Shown piece by piece: positions 15,874-23,637 of a stretch of 64,000 nucleotides of DNA (its first letter is position 1; every line of letters starts with the position of its first letter). Below the pieces are notes generated by a model. That model searched no databases and was not told the DNA's origin. It saw nothing but the letters and a program-made list of their open reading frames with translations. Source of the DNA: Sphingomonas faeni (GTDB taxonomy: Bacteria > Pseudomonadota > Alphaproteobacteria > Sphingomonadales > Sphingomonadaceae); contig NZ_QAYE01000002.1 in the NCBI RefSeq assembly GCF_003053745.1, forward strand, positions 186,001 to 250,000, written 5' to 3'. Position numbers and translations under genes: made by a program.

Positions 15874-17048
15874 CGGCGGTCGAGCCAGGTATCGAGGATC
15901 GACTGCTGCTCGCCGAACGCGTGGATCGGTTCGCCGCCGTCGGCGGTCTGCGGCATCTTAAAGAAGATCCCCATCTGGTCTTGCACGCCGCCTTCGCCGC
16001 GCGTCTGCGCCAGAGCTAGGCAGCGCGCGATCTCGATCGCCAGCGGTGCGGCGAGCACCGAATCCTTGCACAGGAAATTCAGCTTCAGCTGCATCTTCTG
16101 GCCGAGGAAGCCGGTCAGATCGATGTTGTCCCACGCTTCCTTGTTGTCACCGCGCGGCTTGTAATAATGGATCATGATGATGTGATCCTCGACCGGATAG
16201 CCGAGGATCTGGTCGAGCACCGACTTCTTGGTATCGACCTTCGAAGCGAGACTCTTGGGATCGTCGAGCGCGAGGCCGTCGGAATTGCCGAGGATGTTGG
16301 TCGAGAACCAGCCGTCGACATGCAGCGCACGATCACGCAGCGCAGGCGCGATCACCGTTTTCAGCAGCGTCTGCCCGGTCTTGCCGTCCTTGCCGGCGAT
16401 CGGCACGCCGCGTTGGCGGGCGAGTTCGGCGAGCGGTGCGACGTCGGCGGCGACCGACGGCGTGAAATTGGCATAGGGCGTGTCGCTGGCGATCGCGGCA
16501 TAGGCGTAGAGCATCGCCGGGCTGATCGCCGCGTCGTCGGCATCGAGGCCGCGTTCGAAGCCCTCGACACTGGTCAGCGCGTCCGCACCGAGATCGGCCT
16601 TGCGCTCGGTCGAGGCAAGATTGATCATCACTACCCGGTCCAGATTCTGCTCGCTCTTGAAGCGCGCGAGATCATCCTGGATATGCTGGACCGCGGCACG
16701 GTGACCGGGCGCGGCGATCTTGTTGGCGCCGTCGATGTTCGCGCAGAAATCGGTCGAGCCGACCGCCGGCCAAGGTCGCATATCGGACAGGCTGGACGCG
16801 CCGTTGGCAAGTTCGCTCTCGCTCAGCACGCCGTGCTTGAGCGCAGCCGTCGCCAGGTCGTCATGGCTGAGGTCCCAGCCGCCGAAATGGAGATCGCGGT
16901 ATGCTGCCATCCCCTCGACGTCACGGCTGGCGAGCGGCAGGCCCGACAAATCGTTCGACCCCGCACGGATCATCGCGACCCCCGCCGCCGCGGTGGTAGC
17001 CACCGCGCCATTCAGTCCGATCACTGCGATCCCGACCCGTTCGCCCAT
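15870..17048 (-). CDS. ino1: myo-Inositol-1-phosphate synthase
   Basis: The 392-residue protein is a member of the inositol-3-phosphate synthase family, which converts glucose 6-phosphate to 1D-myo-inositol 3-phosphate with internal NAD redox cycling. Evidence includes the N-terminal VIGLNGAVATT (Rossmann), AGKDGKTGQTLLKT (about 217-230), DGWFSTNILGNSDGLAL (about 246-262), SKVDTKKSVLDQI and HYYKPRGDNKEAWDNIDL. The ATG is preceded by GAGAGGA at good spacing. It is the first gene of the thirteen-gene operon, marking inositol phosphate as a probable precursor. No inositol monophosphatase or CDP-alcohol transferase follows. Confidence 0.93.
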   Translation of the reverse strand: MGERVGIAVIGLNGAVATTAAAGVAMIRAGSNDLSGLPLASRDVEGMAAYRDLHFGGWDLSHDDLATAALKHGVLSESELANGASSLSDMRPWPAVGSTDFCANIDGANKIAAPGHRAAVQHIQDDLARFKSEQNLDRVVMINLASTERKADLGADALTSVEGFERGLDADDAAISPAMLYAYAAIASDTPYANFTPSVAADVAPLAELARQRGVPIAGKDGKTGQTLLKTVIAPALRDRALHVDGWFSTNILGNSDGLALDDPKSLASKVDTKKSVLDQILGYPVEDHIIMIHYYKPRGDNKEAWDNIDLTGFLGQKMQLKLNFLCKDSVLAAPLAIEIARCLALAQTRGEGGVQDQMGIFFKMPQTADGGEPIHAFGEQQSILDTWLDRR

Positions 17049-17142
17049 AATTACGTCCTCTCAAAACTGAGCGCGTGGCTAGCTGTCCGTAAAGTAAAGT
17101 CCACCGAAGTCTGCGGAAATTGCCGCTAAACTGCTCCGGGAA

Positions 17143-17732
17143 TTACATATGTTGCTGTCTCAGGAGGAGCGGCGATGAGGTCTCGTCGGGGCGCCACCTC
17201 GTCAGGAAGAGCCTTGATGGCTTGATCGGGTTCTCGAAACCTAGTCTGGAACGAAAACCGCCAGATTGAACATCGGGTCCGCTATCCGCTGCTGCGACGA
17301 GCAGTTCTGGCAGGGTCGAATTTCGGCGCGTCCCGCGCAGGGCGGTCATCAGGGCCCGGCCAAGCCCTTTTCGGCGGTGGTCGAGAGCTGTCAGGACCCG
17401 GTCGCAAACAAACGTTTCCGCAGTGCCGGCCGCCAATCCGCTTGTCGGGACTCTCCAACTTTCGCAGCGACGTACCGTCGTCATAAAGTCCCCGGTAAGC
17501 TCCACGTGCCACCTTCCGGGGAACGCTGACCGCTGAGCATCGGGCGGGCTGCAGACCTGGAGCAGATGGTCTGGGCGGCTAACCCCTTGAGCCAGTTCGA
17601 CGAGGCCCGGTACAATTCGAGATTCCGTACGGTCTGTTCATTGCGAACGGTGGCCGATTGGGCTTCTGCTTGATCACCGAGCGACCAACGAGCCCACGCC
17701 TTTCCGGCGCTGAGCGGGGGGCATTGTCGCAT
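17143..17732 (-). pseudogene. Decayed GNAT acetyltransferase
   Basis: A leftward frame at 17143-17505 contains FVCDRVLTALDHRRKGLGRALMTAL-like sequence, the acetyl-CoA-binding RxxGxG/A element of GNAT enzymes, and then loses family resemblance after LLVAAADSG. Another frame at 17481-17732 seems to hold the N-terminal half (GGTWSLPG, continued in the other frame by GDFMT). Together they look like one acetyltransferase gene broken by at least two frameshifts. It lies just upstream of ino1, whose promoter must be inside or next to it. The assignment rests on a short motif. Confidence 0.4.
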
Positions 17733-17782
17733 TGCCCTTCCGATCCGACCGCGTCATTGTCGCGCACTCAGGGGAGAATGGT

Positions 17783-19213
17783 GTGCGCGACAACATCTGG
17801 CGAGCGTATGGGCTGGCAATGCTGCTCGGATCGACGGCGGCGAGCGCCCAACAACTGCCGCCCCCCGCCGACTCGCCGACCGCGGGTAGCGCGCAGGGGG
17901 ACGTGTCGGTCACCATCTACAATAACGACATCGCGCTGGTGCAGGACGTACGGTCGCTGGCCCTGGCAGACGGGCAGGTGCGGCAGAGCTTTCCCGACGT
18001 GAGCGCGTCGATCAGGCCGGAGACGGTATCGCTGACGGTGCCCGATGCCGCGATCGTCGAGCAGAACTTCGACTATGATCTGCTGAGCCCATCGAGCCTG
18101 ATGGAGAAAGCGGTGGGCGAGACGATCACGCTGGTGCGCACCAACCCCGCTACCGGCGCCGAGACCCGCGACCGTGCGAAAGTGTTGGCGGTCAATGGGG
18201 GCGTCGTCATCGAGGTGAACGGTCACGTCGAGGTGTTGCGCGACGACGGGCTGCCCGTGCGCGCGATCTTCGACCGGGTGCCCGATGCGTTGCGGGCCCG
18301 TCCGACATTGTCGGTGACGCTGGCCAGCACGCGCGCGGGATCGCGCCCGGCGACGCTGTCCTACCTGAGCCGTGGGCTAGGCTGGAGTGCCGACTATGTC
18401 GCTTTGTTCGACGACAAGAGTGGGACGGTGGACGTTCAAGGCTGGGTGACGTTGAAGAACACCAGCGGCACGACCTTCGGCAACGCCAGAACGTTGCTGG
18501 TTGCTGGCGAGGTCGGCAGCACGGATGACGACGGGGACGGCAATTACACCCCGCGCCGCCGCCGCATGACGACAACTATGCCCGGAACCGAAAGCACCGC
18601 GCGCGGACAGCTCGGCGACTTCTATCTGTATCCTTTGACCGAGCGGACCACGATCGCCGACAAGCAGACGAAGCAGGTCAGTTTCCTCGACGCGAAGGGC
18701 GTTGCGGCAAGCGCGGGCTATCGTTTCGAGAATGGCTGGCTGGGCAGCTCGGACGACCCACGAAGCGCGCAGTCGGTGCTGCGTTTCAGCAACTCGGGCG
18801 CGGCCGGCCTGGGCGACGCACTGCCGGCGGGGGTGGTCCGGGTCTATGTCCGGGACGCGCGTGGCCAACCGCAGTTCACGGGTGAGAACCGTATCGAGCA
18901 TACTCCGCAAGGATCGACGATCGCGCTGCCCACCGGCGATGCCTTCGACGTGAAGGTGCGGCCAACCACCGTATCGCGGACGCGGCAGGGTGACAGTCGA
19001 TGGCGTACGGCGATGCGGTATACGCTGACCAATGCGCGCGGCCGACCGGTGACGGTCGAACTCGTGCAGGGCGGTCTCGACGGGGGCGACGTGCGCGTCG
19101 TTGCGAATAGCGCTAAGGGTGAGCGTCGCGACGCCGGCACGATGACGTGGCAAGTCCCGGTGCCGGCCAACGGCACCGCGACGGTGACTGTGACCTTCGA
19201 CACCCGCTACTGA
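17783..19213 (+). CDS. DUF4139 domain exported protein
   Basis: The 476-residue protein begins at GTG 17783, seven bases after a GGGGAG; the frame is open further upstream but without a better start. A signal peptide ends near AQQLPPPAD. The body has the DUF4139 features: VTIYNNDIALVQDVRSLAL, LSPSSLMEKAVGETITL, LSYLSRGLGWSADYVALFD, and a beta-rich C-terminal half ending in TVTFDTRY. Proteins of this family are periplasmic or surface beta proteins without a settled function. The stop overlaps the start of a second DUF4139 gene (TGATG), so the two are a coupled pair. Confidence 0.85.
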   Translation: MRDNIWRAYGLAMLLGSTAASAQQLPPPADSPTAGSAQGDVSVTIYNNDIALVQDVRSLALADGQVRQSFPDVSASIRPETVSLTVPDAAIVEQNFDYDLLSPSSLMEKAVGETITLVRTNPATGAETRDRAKVLAVNGGVVIEVNGHVEVLRDDGLPVRAIFDRVPDALRARPTLSVTLASTRAGSRPATLSYLSRGLGWSADYVALFDDKSGTVDVQGWVTLKNTSGTTFGNARTLLVAGEVGSTDDDGDGNYTPRRRRMTTTMPGTESTARGQLGDFYLYPLTERTTIADKQTKQVSFLDAKGVAASAGYRFENGWLGSSDDPRSAQSVLRFSNSGAAGLGDALPAGVVRVYVRDARGQPQFTGENRIEHTPQGSTIALPTGDAFDVKVRPTTVSRTRQGDSRWRTAMRYTLTNARGRPVTVELVQGGLDGGDVRVVANSAKGERRDAGTMTWQVPVPANGTATVTVTFDTRY

Positions 19214-20772
19214 TGCGGCTTTGGCTGCTCTTCGCGCTGTTGGCGGGCGTGTTGTTGTCGGGAGGGGCGGAAGCGCAGACTCGGACGGCCATCGTTACGT
19301 CGTCCGCGCCAGATCACGTCGCGTTGACGGTATACCGCTCGCCTTACGGCAAGGGCGCGATGAACCTGCGGTATCTCGGTGGCTTCGCCCTGGTGACGGA
19401 GACCCGCCGCGTACGATTGCCTCGGGGACCCGCAGTGCTTCGGTTCGAGGGCGTGGCGGAGGGGATCGTACCTGTCAGCGCCATCGTCGACGGCCTACCT
19501 GGCGGCATCATCGAAAAGAACCGCGACGCCCGCCTGCTGTCGCCCGCCTCGCTGGTCGATGGCACGCTTGGTCGCGAGGTAACGCTGACTCGCACCGACA
19601 AGGTGAGCGGAAGGTTGGTGAGCGAACCCGCGACGATCGTTGCCGGCCCGACACCGGGGGTTATCCTGCGCACGACTGCCGGGATCGAGGCGTTGCGCTG
19701 TTCGGGTCTGGCCGAACGGTTGAATTTCGCGCGGGTGCCAGCAAGCCTGTCGAGCAAGCCGGTGCTGAGCGTAACGACGACCAGCCCGGCGGCGCGCACG
19801 GTCACGGTGCGACTTTCCTATCTGTCCTCGGGCTTCGACTGGCGAGCGAGCTACGTTACGTCGCTTGCCGCTGACGGTCGCACTGTCGACCTGTTCGCTT
19901 GGCTGACTCTCGCCAACGGTAATCCGGAGATCTTCGCGAACGCGGACGTTCAGGCTGTCGCAGGCCGGCTCAACCGCGTCGCGGTTCCGGCGATCCCTGC
20001 GACGGCTGGTGCGCTGCGATTGGTCTGCTACCCGCTCGGCACGACGACCTCCGACCTACGGCGAAAGCAATTCGAGTTGGCCGACGAGATCGTGGTAACC
20101 GGATCGCGAGTCATGGCGTTCGCGCTATCTGCGCCGGTTCCGGCACCGCCACCACCACCGCCGCCACCACCGCCACCACCCGAGGACCTGGGTGACCTCA
20201 AGCTGTACCGCGTGCCGATGCCGACCACCGTCGCGGCCAGGGGACAGAAGCAGGTTGCCCTGATCGTTCAGAAGGCGGTGCCGGTTGAGCGGCGCTACCG
20301 GCGAGCGGTGTATCCCGGACAACAACTCGACGGTGTGCCGACGTCGATCGTGCTGGTGCTGAAGAACGATAAACAGCATAGCTTGGGCGTGCCGCTGCCC
20401 GCCGGCAGCACTGCGCTCTACGCGGAGCAGGCAGGCGGGCGATTGCTTCTGGGTTTGGGAACGATCGGCGACCGCACAATTGGCGAGACGGTTCGTCTGG
20501 CCGTCGGCGTTAGTAGCCGTGTGACACTGACCCAGGCAGTAGCCGTGCCGAGCCCGCGGGGGGCGCTGGTTTCAAGAACCGCAGGTTCGCGCGAGGCCAT
20601 CGTAACGGCGAGCAACGGCAACTCGTTTCCCGTGATGCTCGACGTGGCGATCGGCGCAGCGGGCCAGGCGATCGAAGCCGACGGCGATGAGGTTCGTCGC
20701 ATCGATGGGATTTCCACTTGGTCGCCGCTGCTGCCACCGGGTGGCAAGGCCGTGTTGCGTTACCGCTACTGA
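19213..20772 (+). CDS. DUF4139 domain exported protein, second copy with poly-Pro linker
   Basis: The 519-residue protein starts at MRLWLLFALLAG, a signal peptide ending near GGAEAQ; longer upstream reading overlaps the first copy and is rejected. It repeats the architecture of its neighbour (LLSPASLVDGTLGREVTL, LSYLSSGFDWRASYVTSL) and ends in KAVLRYRY. Around 20138-20178 an uninterrupted run of about a dozen prolines, preceded by APVPA, links the N- and C-terminal halves. Such a stretch may span the envelope or hold the domains apart. Tandem duplication of the pair is likely. Function is unknown. Confidence 0.83.
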   Translation: MRLWLLFALLAGVLLSGGAEAQTRTAIVTSSAPDHVALTVYRSPYGKGAMNLRYLGGFALVTETRRVRLPRGPAVLRFEGVAEGIVPVSAIVDGLPGGIIEKNRDARLLSPASLVDGTLGREVTLTRTDKVSGRLVSEPATIVAGPTPGVILRTTAGIEALRCSGLAERLNFARVPASLSSKPVLSVTTTSPAARTVTVRLSYLSSGFDWRASYVTSLAADGRTVDLFAWLTLANGNPEIFANADVQAVAGRLNRVAVPAIPATAGALRLVCYPLGTTTSDLRRKQFELADEIVVTGSRVMAFALSAPVPAPPPPPPPPPPPPEDLGDLKLYRVPMPTTVAARGQKQVALIVQKAVPVERRYRRAVYPGQQLDGVPTSIVLVLKNDKQHSLGVPLPAGSTALYAEQAGGRLLLGLGTIGDRTIGETVRLAVGVSSRVTLTQAVAVPSPRGALVSRTAGSREAIVTASNGNSFPVMLDVAIGAAGQAIEADGDEVRRIDGISTWSPLLPPGGKAVLRYRY

Positions 20773-20849
20773 CGTCCCGAGCTAACCAGCACGAAGGTCG
20801 CTGTCTCGGGCGACCGTGCCGGCCTTGAGCGAACACTATGCCGAACGAC

Positions 20850-21743
20850 TCAACCGGTAATGAGATGGAGGGTGCGGGTGGCGGGGGCGATGGTGACGCC
20901 GCGGCCCCAGTCGAACGCGAAGAAGTCCTGTTCGACCCCATCCGCGAAGATCACCCCGCCGTCGTTCATCCGTGACGTGACCGCGAGCGGCACGCCCGCG
21001 AGCTTGCCGGACCGCAGCGAGGTCGCGGTCGCCACGCTGGGGAAGGGTTCGCGCACGAAGAAGCCGACCGCGCGCTCCTGAGGATCGAGCTGGAGCGCGG
21101 CATGCGTCGCCTCCATGATCGAGCGGGCCCAGCCCGTCGCGCCGGTCCCCGACGCGACGATCAGCCCACTCGACGAGTGGTCCTCGGCCTGGTCGCCGCA
21201 CGTGATCCGGTAGCGCGCGGACTGGTGGCTGCGATGACCGACGAACACCTCGTTTAGCGCCAGCAGGCGCTCGCCGGTATCCAATCGCGCTTCGACCATC
21301 GTCCGCTGCTCGGCCGGCGCCGCACCCGCGACGCTCGCCGGCAGCAGCGCGGACAGGCGGGCGAGCGGCACGCGGACCAACACCCCGTCGTACAGGTCGG
21401 GGGCAGGGTTGAGCCCGAGCACGGGCTGTCCATCGAGATATTTCGCGACGTTGGCGACCAGTCCGTCCTGCCCGACGGCGACGATCACGTCCTCGGGGCC
21501 GAACAGGAACCGGTCGAGGTCGGCACGAGCGACACTCGCCTGGCGCCAGTCGTCGGGGACGAGCGAGCGCGCTTCGTGCAGTGTCGCGTGGAACCGGCGG
21601 TGCCGATCCTCGATCACGTCGATGTCCTGGCCCCGCGTATCGAGAAAGAACTTCGCCTGCCCGCGCGTCGCGTGCCGCGCCAGCAGGAGGTCATAGTCTG
21701 TCTCGCGTGTGACGAAGACCGCGCGCGGGGCATTGGTTGCCAT
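20850..21743 (-). CDS. NAD-kinase-like protein
   Basis: The 297-residue protein resembles the ATP-NAD kinase fold: VIVAVGQDGLVANVAKYLDG (about 84-103) at the place of the GGDGT loop, ALNEVFVGHRSHQSARYRI (about 161-179) with the conserved Asn-Glu pair, and SSGLIVASGTGATGWARSI (about 190-208) at the nucleotide-binding Gly-rich loop. The first Gly pair of GGDGT is altered (VGQDG) although the Asp is kept, so kinase activity is uncertain. It is the last gene of a unit with an SPFH protein and an NrtR-like regulator, with a one-base start/stop overlap. Confidence 0.75.
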   Translation of the reverse strand: MATNAPRAVFVTRETDYDLLLARHATRGQAKFFLDTRGQDIDVIEDRHRRFHATLHEARSLVPDDWRQASVARADLDRFLFGPEDVIVAVGQDGLVANVAKYLDGQPVLGLNPAPDLYDGVLVRVPLARLSALLPASVAGAAPAEQRTMVEARLDTGERLLALNEVFVGHRSHQSARYRITCGDQAEDHSSSGLIVASGTGATGWARSIMEATHAALQLDPQERAVGFFVREPFPSVATATSLRSGKLAGVPLAVTSRMNDGGVIFADGVEQDFFAFDWGRGVTIAPATRTLHLITG

Positions 21744-22741
21744 CAGCGGGGCAGCGCAGTGTGCGCTGCCGGAGCGGTCGAGGCATTGCGGAATTCGCCG
21801 AGCACGGTCGCGAGGAGGTCGGGCGTGATGTTCAGATGCTCGATCGTATCCAGCTTGCCCGCCAACTCGCGCGCGGCGAGCCCGAGCATTACGCCGGGAG
21901 GCAGGTCGCGATAAATCGTCATCCGAGCCTGCTCCGCTTCCGCCTTGGCACTCTCGACCGTGCGGATCCGCTCGGCCTCCGCCCCGGCCTCGACTTGCTG
22001 CGCCTCGGCCAAGCCGGTCGCACGGTTGCGTGCGTTCTCGGCTTCCTGCGTGATGAGCAGCATCTCGCGGCGTGCAAGTTCGGTACGGTTGGCGAGTTCG
22101 TTCTCGGCGATCGCACGCTCTTTCTCGACCGCGAGCGCGCGGCGTTCGAACGTCGCCTGATCGGCCTTCTGCTGCAATGCCTCGAACGTCGGAGTCTGGA
22201 GCGCGCGTTCGAGCTCGCTCGATGGCGCGAGGTTGGTCAGGCGGACCGCGGTGACTGCGATGCCGATCTCATTCAGCGCCGGATCGTTGGCGAGCGCAGC
22301 TTCGAGCTGGTGGCGCAACGGCTCGGGACCGGCATCGAGCAGCGCCCGCACCGAGCCCTGCGCGAGATATTGCAGCGCCGCCTGGTTGACGAGCCCCGCG
22401 AGCCGGGTCTCGATCCGCTGGATCGGTTCGCTCTTATAGGCACCGGTAAGCAGGCCTAGGCTGAAGTCGACGCGCGAGGCGAGCAGTTCGGGATCGGCGA
22501 CGTGCCAGGTCAGAGTGCCCTGGATCGCTACGCTCTGGAAATCCTGGCTGCGGCCCTTCACGAAAATCACCATCTCGCGGTCGTCCATCGGCAGCTCCGC
22601 AATGCTCGCGGTCTCCGGACGGAACCAGAAGACCAGCCCGCGCCCGCTCTGTTTCACCTTGCCGCTGCGGTAGCGGATGACGTGGTTGCTCGCATCGCTA
22701 CGCAATTGGGCGAGGAAACCGAGGTTCTTTATCGAGGCCAT
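21743..22741 (-). CDS. SPFH/band-7 domain protein
   Basis: The 332-residue protein starts at MASIKNLGFLAQL; the much longer frame runs back through the regulator gene and is not real. Residues about 20-180 form an SPFH (stomatin/prohibitin/flotillin) domain (KGRSQDFQSVAIQGTLTWHVADPELLA; DPALNEIGIAVTAVRLTNLAP). Residues about 190-275 are a long Ala/Glu/Arg coiled coil typical of the family. There is no obvious N-terminal membrane helix. It is sandwiched between the Nudix-type regulator (5 bp upstream) and the NAD-kinase-like gene, suggesting an assembly acting with that enzyme. Confidence 0.85.
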   Translation of the reverse strand: MASIKNLGFLAQLRSDASNHVIRYRSGKVKQSGRGLVFWFRPETASIAELPMDDREMVIFVKGRSQDFQSVAIQGTLTWHVADPELLASRVDFSLGLLTGAYKSEPIQRIETRLAGLVNQAALQYLAQGSVRALLDAGPEPLRHQLEAALANDPALNEIGIAVTAVRLTNLAPSSELERALQTPTFEALQQKADQATFERRALAVEKERAIAENELANRTELARREMLLITQEAENARNRATGLAEAQQVEAGAEAERIRTVESAKAEAEQARMTIYRDLPPGVMLGLAARELAGKLDTIEHLNITPDLLATVLGEFRNASTAPAAHTALPR

Positions 22742-22746
22742 GACGG

Positions 22747-23475
22747 TTACTCCTGTGTCGAATGGTGGCGGAAGAGTTCGGCGGGACGGAACGAGGCACC
22801 GGTCTCGCGTTCGCCGGTCGCCACCAGCGTGTTCGCGGCGAGCATGCGGCGGCGAAAGGCGGGCTTGTTGAGCGATCTTCCCAGGATCGTCTCGTGGACG
22901 TCCTGCAACGCACGCAGCGTGAAAAGTTCCGGCAGCAGAGCGAAGGCGACATCCGAATAATCGAGCTTGCCGCGCAACCGCAGCATCGCGAGGCCGAGCA
23001 TGTCGGCGTGGTCGAATGCGAGCGGCAGCGCGTCTCCATCCTGTGACCGCGCCTCGACCGGCCCGCCGGTCTCGCCGGACCAGGGGACGATAAGTTCGGC
23101 CAATGTCAGGTCGGGCGCCGCCTTCAGCGCGGCGGCGAAGCGGGCAGGGGGAAGCAGTGCGAAATACGCTACGCTGATCACCCGGGTGCGCGGGTCGCGG
23201 TCGACAGCACCGAACGTGTAGAGCTGCTCGATATAGGCGTCCGCCATCCGCACTTTTGTTTCGAGCACTCGGTGTGCCGCGGCATCGAGGCTCTCGTCGA
23301 TGCCGACGAATCCACCGGGCAGCGACCACGTGGCGAGACAAGGATGCTTGGAACGCTGCAGGAGCAACGCGGCGGGCCGGCCGTTGACGACGCTGGCTAG
23401 GATCAGATCGACCGCAACCGATGGGCGATCGTACCGGTGTGGATCATATCCATCGAGAAACGCAGTCTCGTTCAT
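22747..23475 (-). CDS. Nudix-domain transcriptional regulator, NrtR-like
   Basis: The 242-residue protein has an N-terminal Nudix domain (WSLPGGFVGIDESLDAAAHRVL, about 51-72) and a C-terminal winged-helix-like region (FTLRALQDVHETILGRSLNKPAFRRRML), the architecture of NrtR regulators of NAD metabolism. The Nudix box is degenerate: where REUxEExGU is expected it reads RVLETKV, so hydrolysis is unlikely and ligand sensing (ADP-ribose-type nucleotides in known NrtR proteins) is favoured. The start lies 10 bp from a 43-bp palindrome, consistent with autoregulation of the three-gene unit. Confidence 0.85.
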   Translation of the reverse strand: MNETAFLDGYDPHRYDRPSVAVDLILASVVNGRPAALLLQRSKHPCLATWSLPGGFVGIDESLDAAAHRVLETKVRMADAYIEQLYTFGAVDRDPRTRVISVAYFALLPPARFAAALKAAPDLTLAELIVPWSGETGGPVEARSQDGDALPLAFDHADMLGLAMLRLRGKLDYSDVAFALLPELFTLRALQDVHETILGRSLNKPAFRRRMLAANTLVATGERETGASFRPAELFRHHSTQE

Positions 23476-23484
23476 CTCACACCC

Positions 23485-23527
23485 ATATATCCTTCTGGCG
23501 TATTAGTAATATGCCAAAAGGATATAT
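23485..23527. promoter_or_regulatory. 43-bp palindromic operator before the NrtR-like operon
   Basis: Two 21-bp arms (23485-23505 and 23507-23527) flank a single central G and are reverse complements with only two mismatches; outer halves are ATATATCCTT and AAGGATATAT. The site is AT-rich against a GC-rich background and ends 10 bp before the regulator's ATG, so bound protein would block initiation. It is most simply the operator of the Nudix-type regulator encoded next to it. Confidence 0.7.
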
Positions 23528-23637
23528 GTCAAGATGGTCGGGCGGGGGTGGATGAAGGTTTAGGCCCAGACAAGGGGTTCAGCGTATTCCTGCAAGCGCC
23601 GTCAAAGATGACGATCAGAAGGCACCGGCAGATTCGC

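Noticed and set aside
22742-23341. Long N-terminal extension of the SPFH protein
   Set aside because: It is the shadow of the Nudix-type regulator gene; a normal start exists at 22741.
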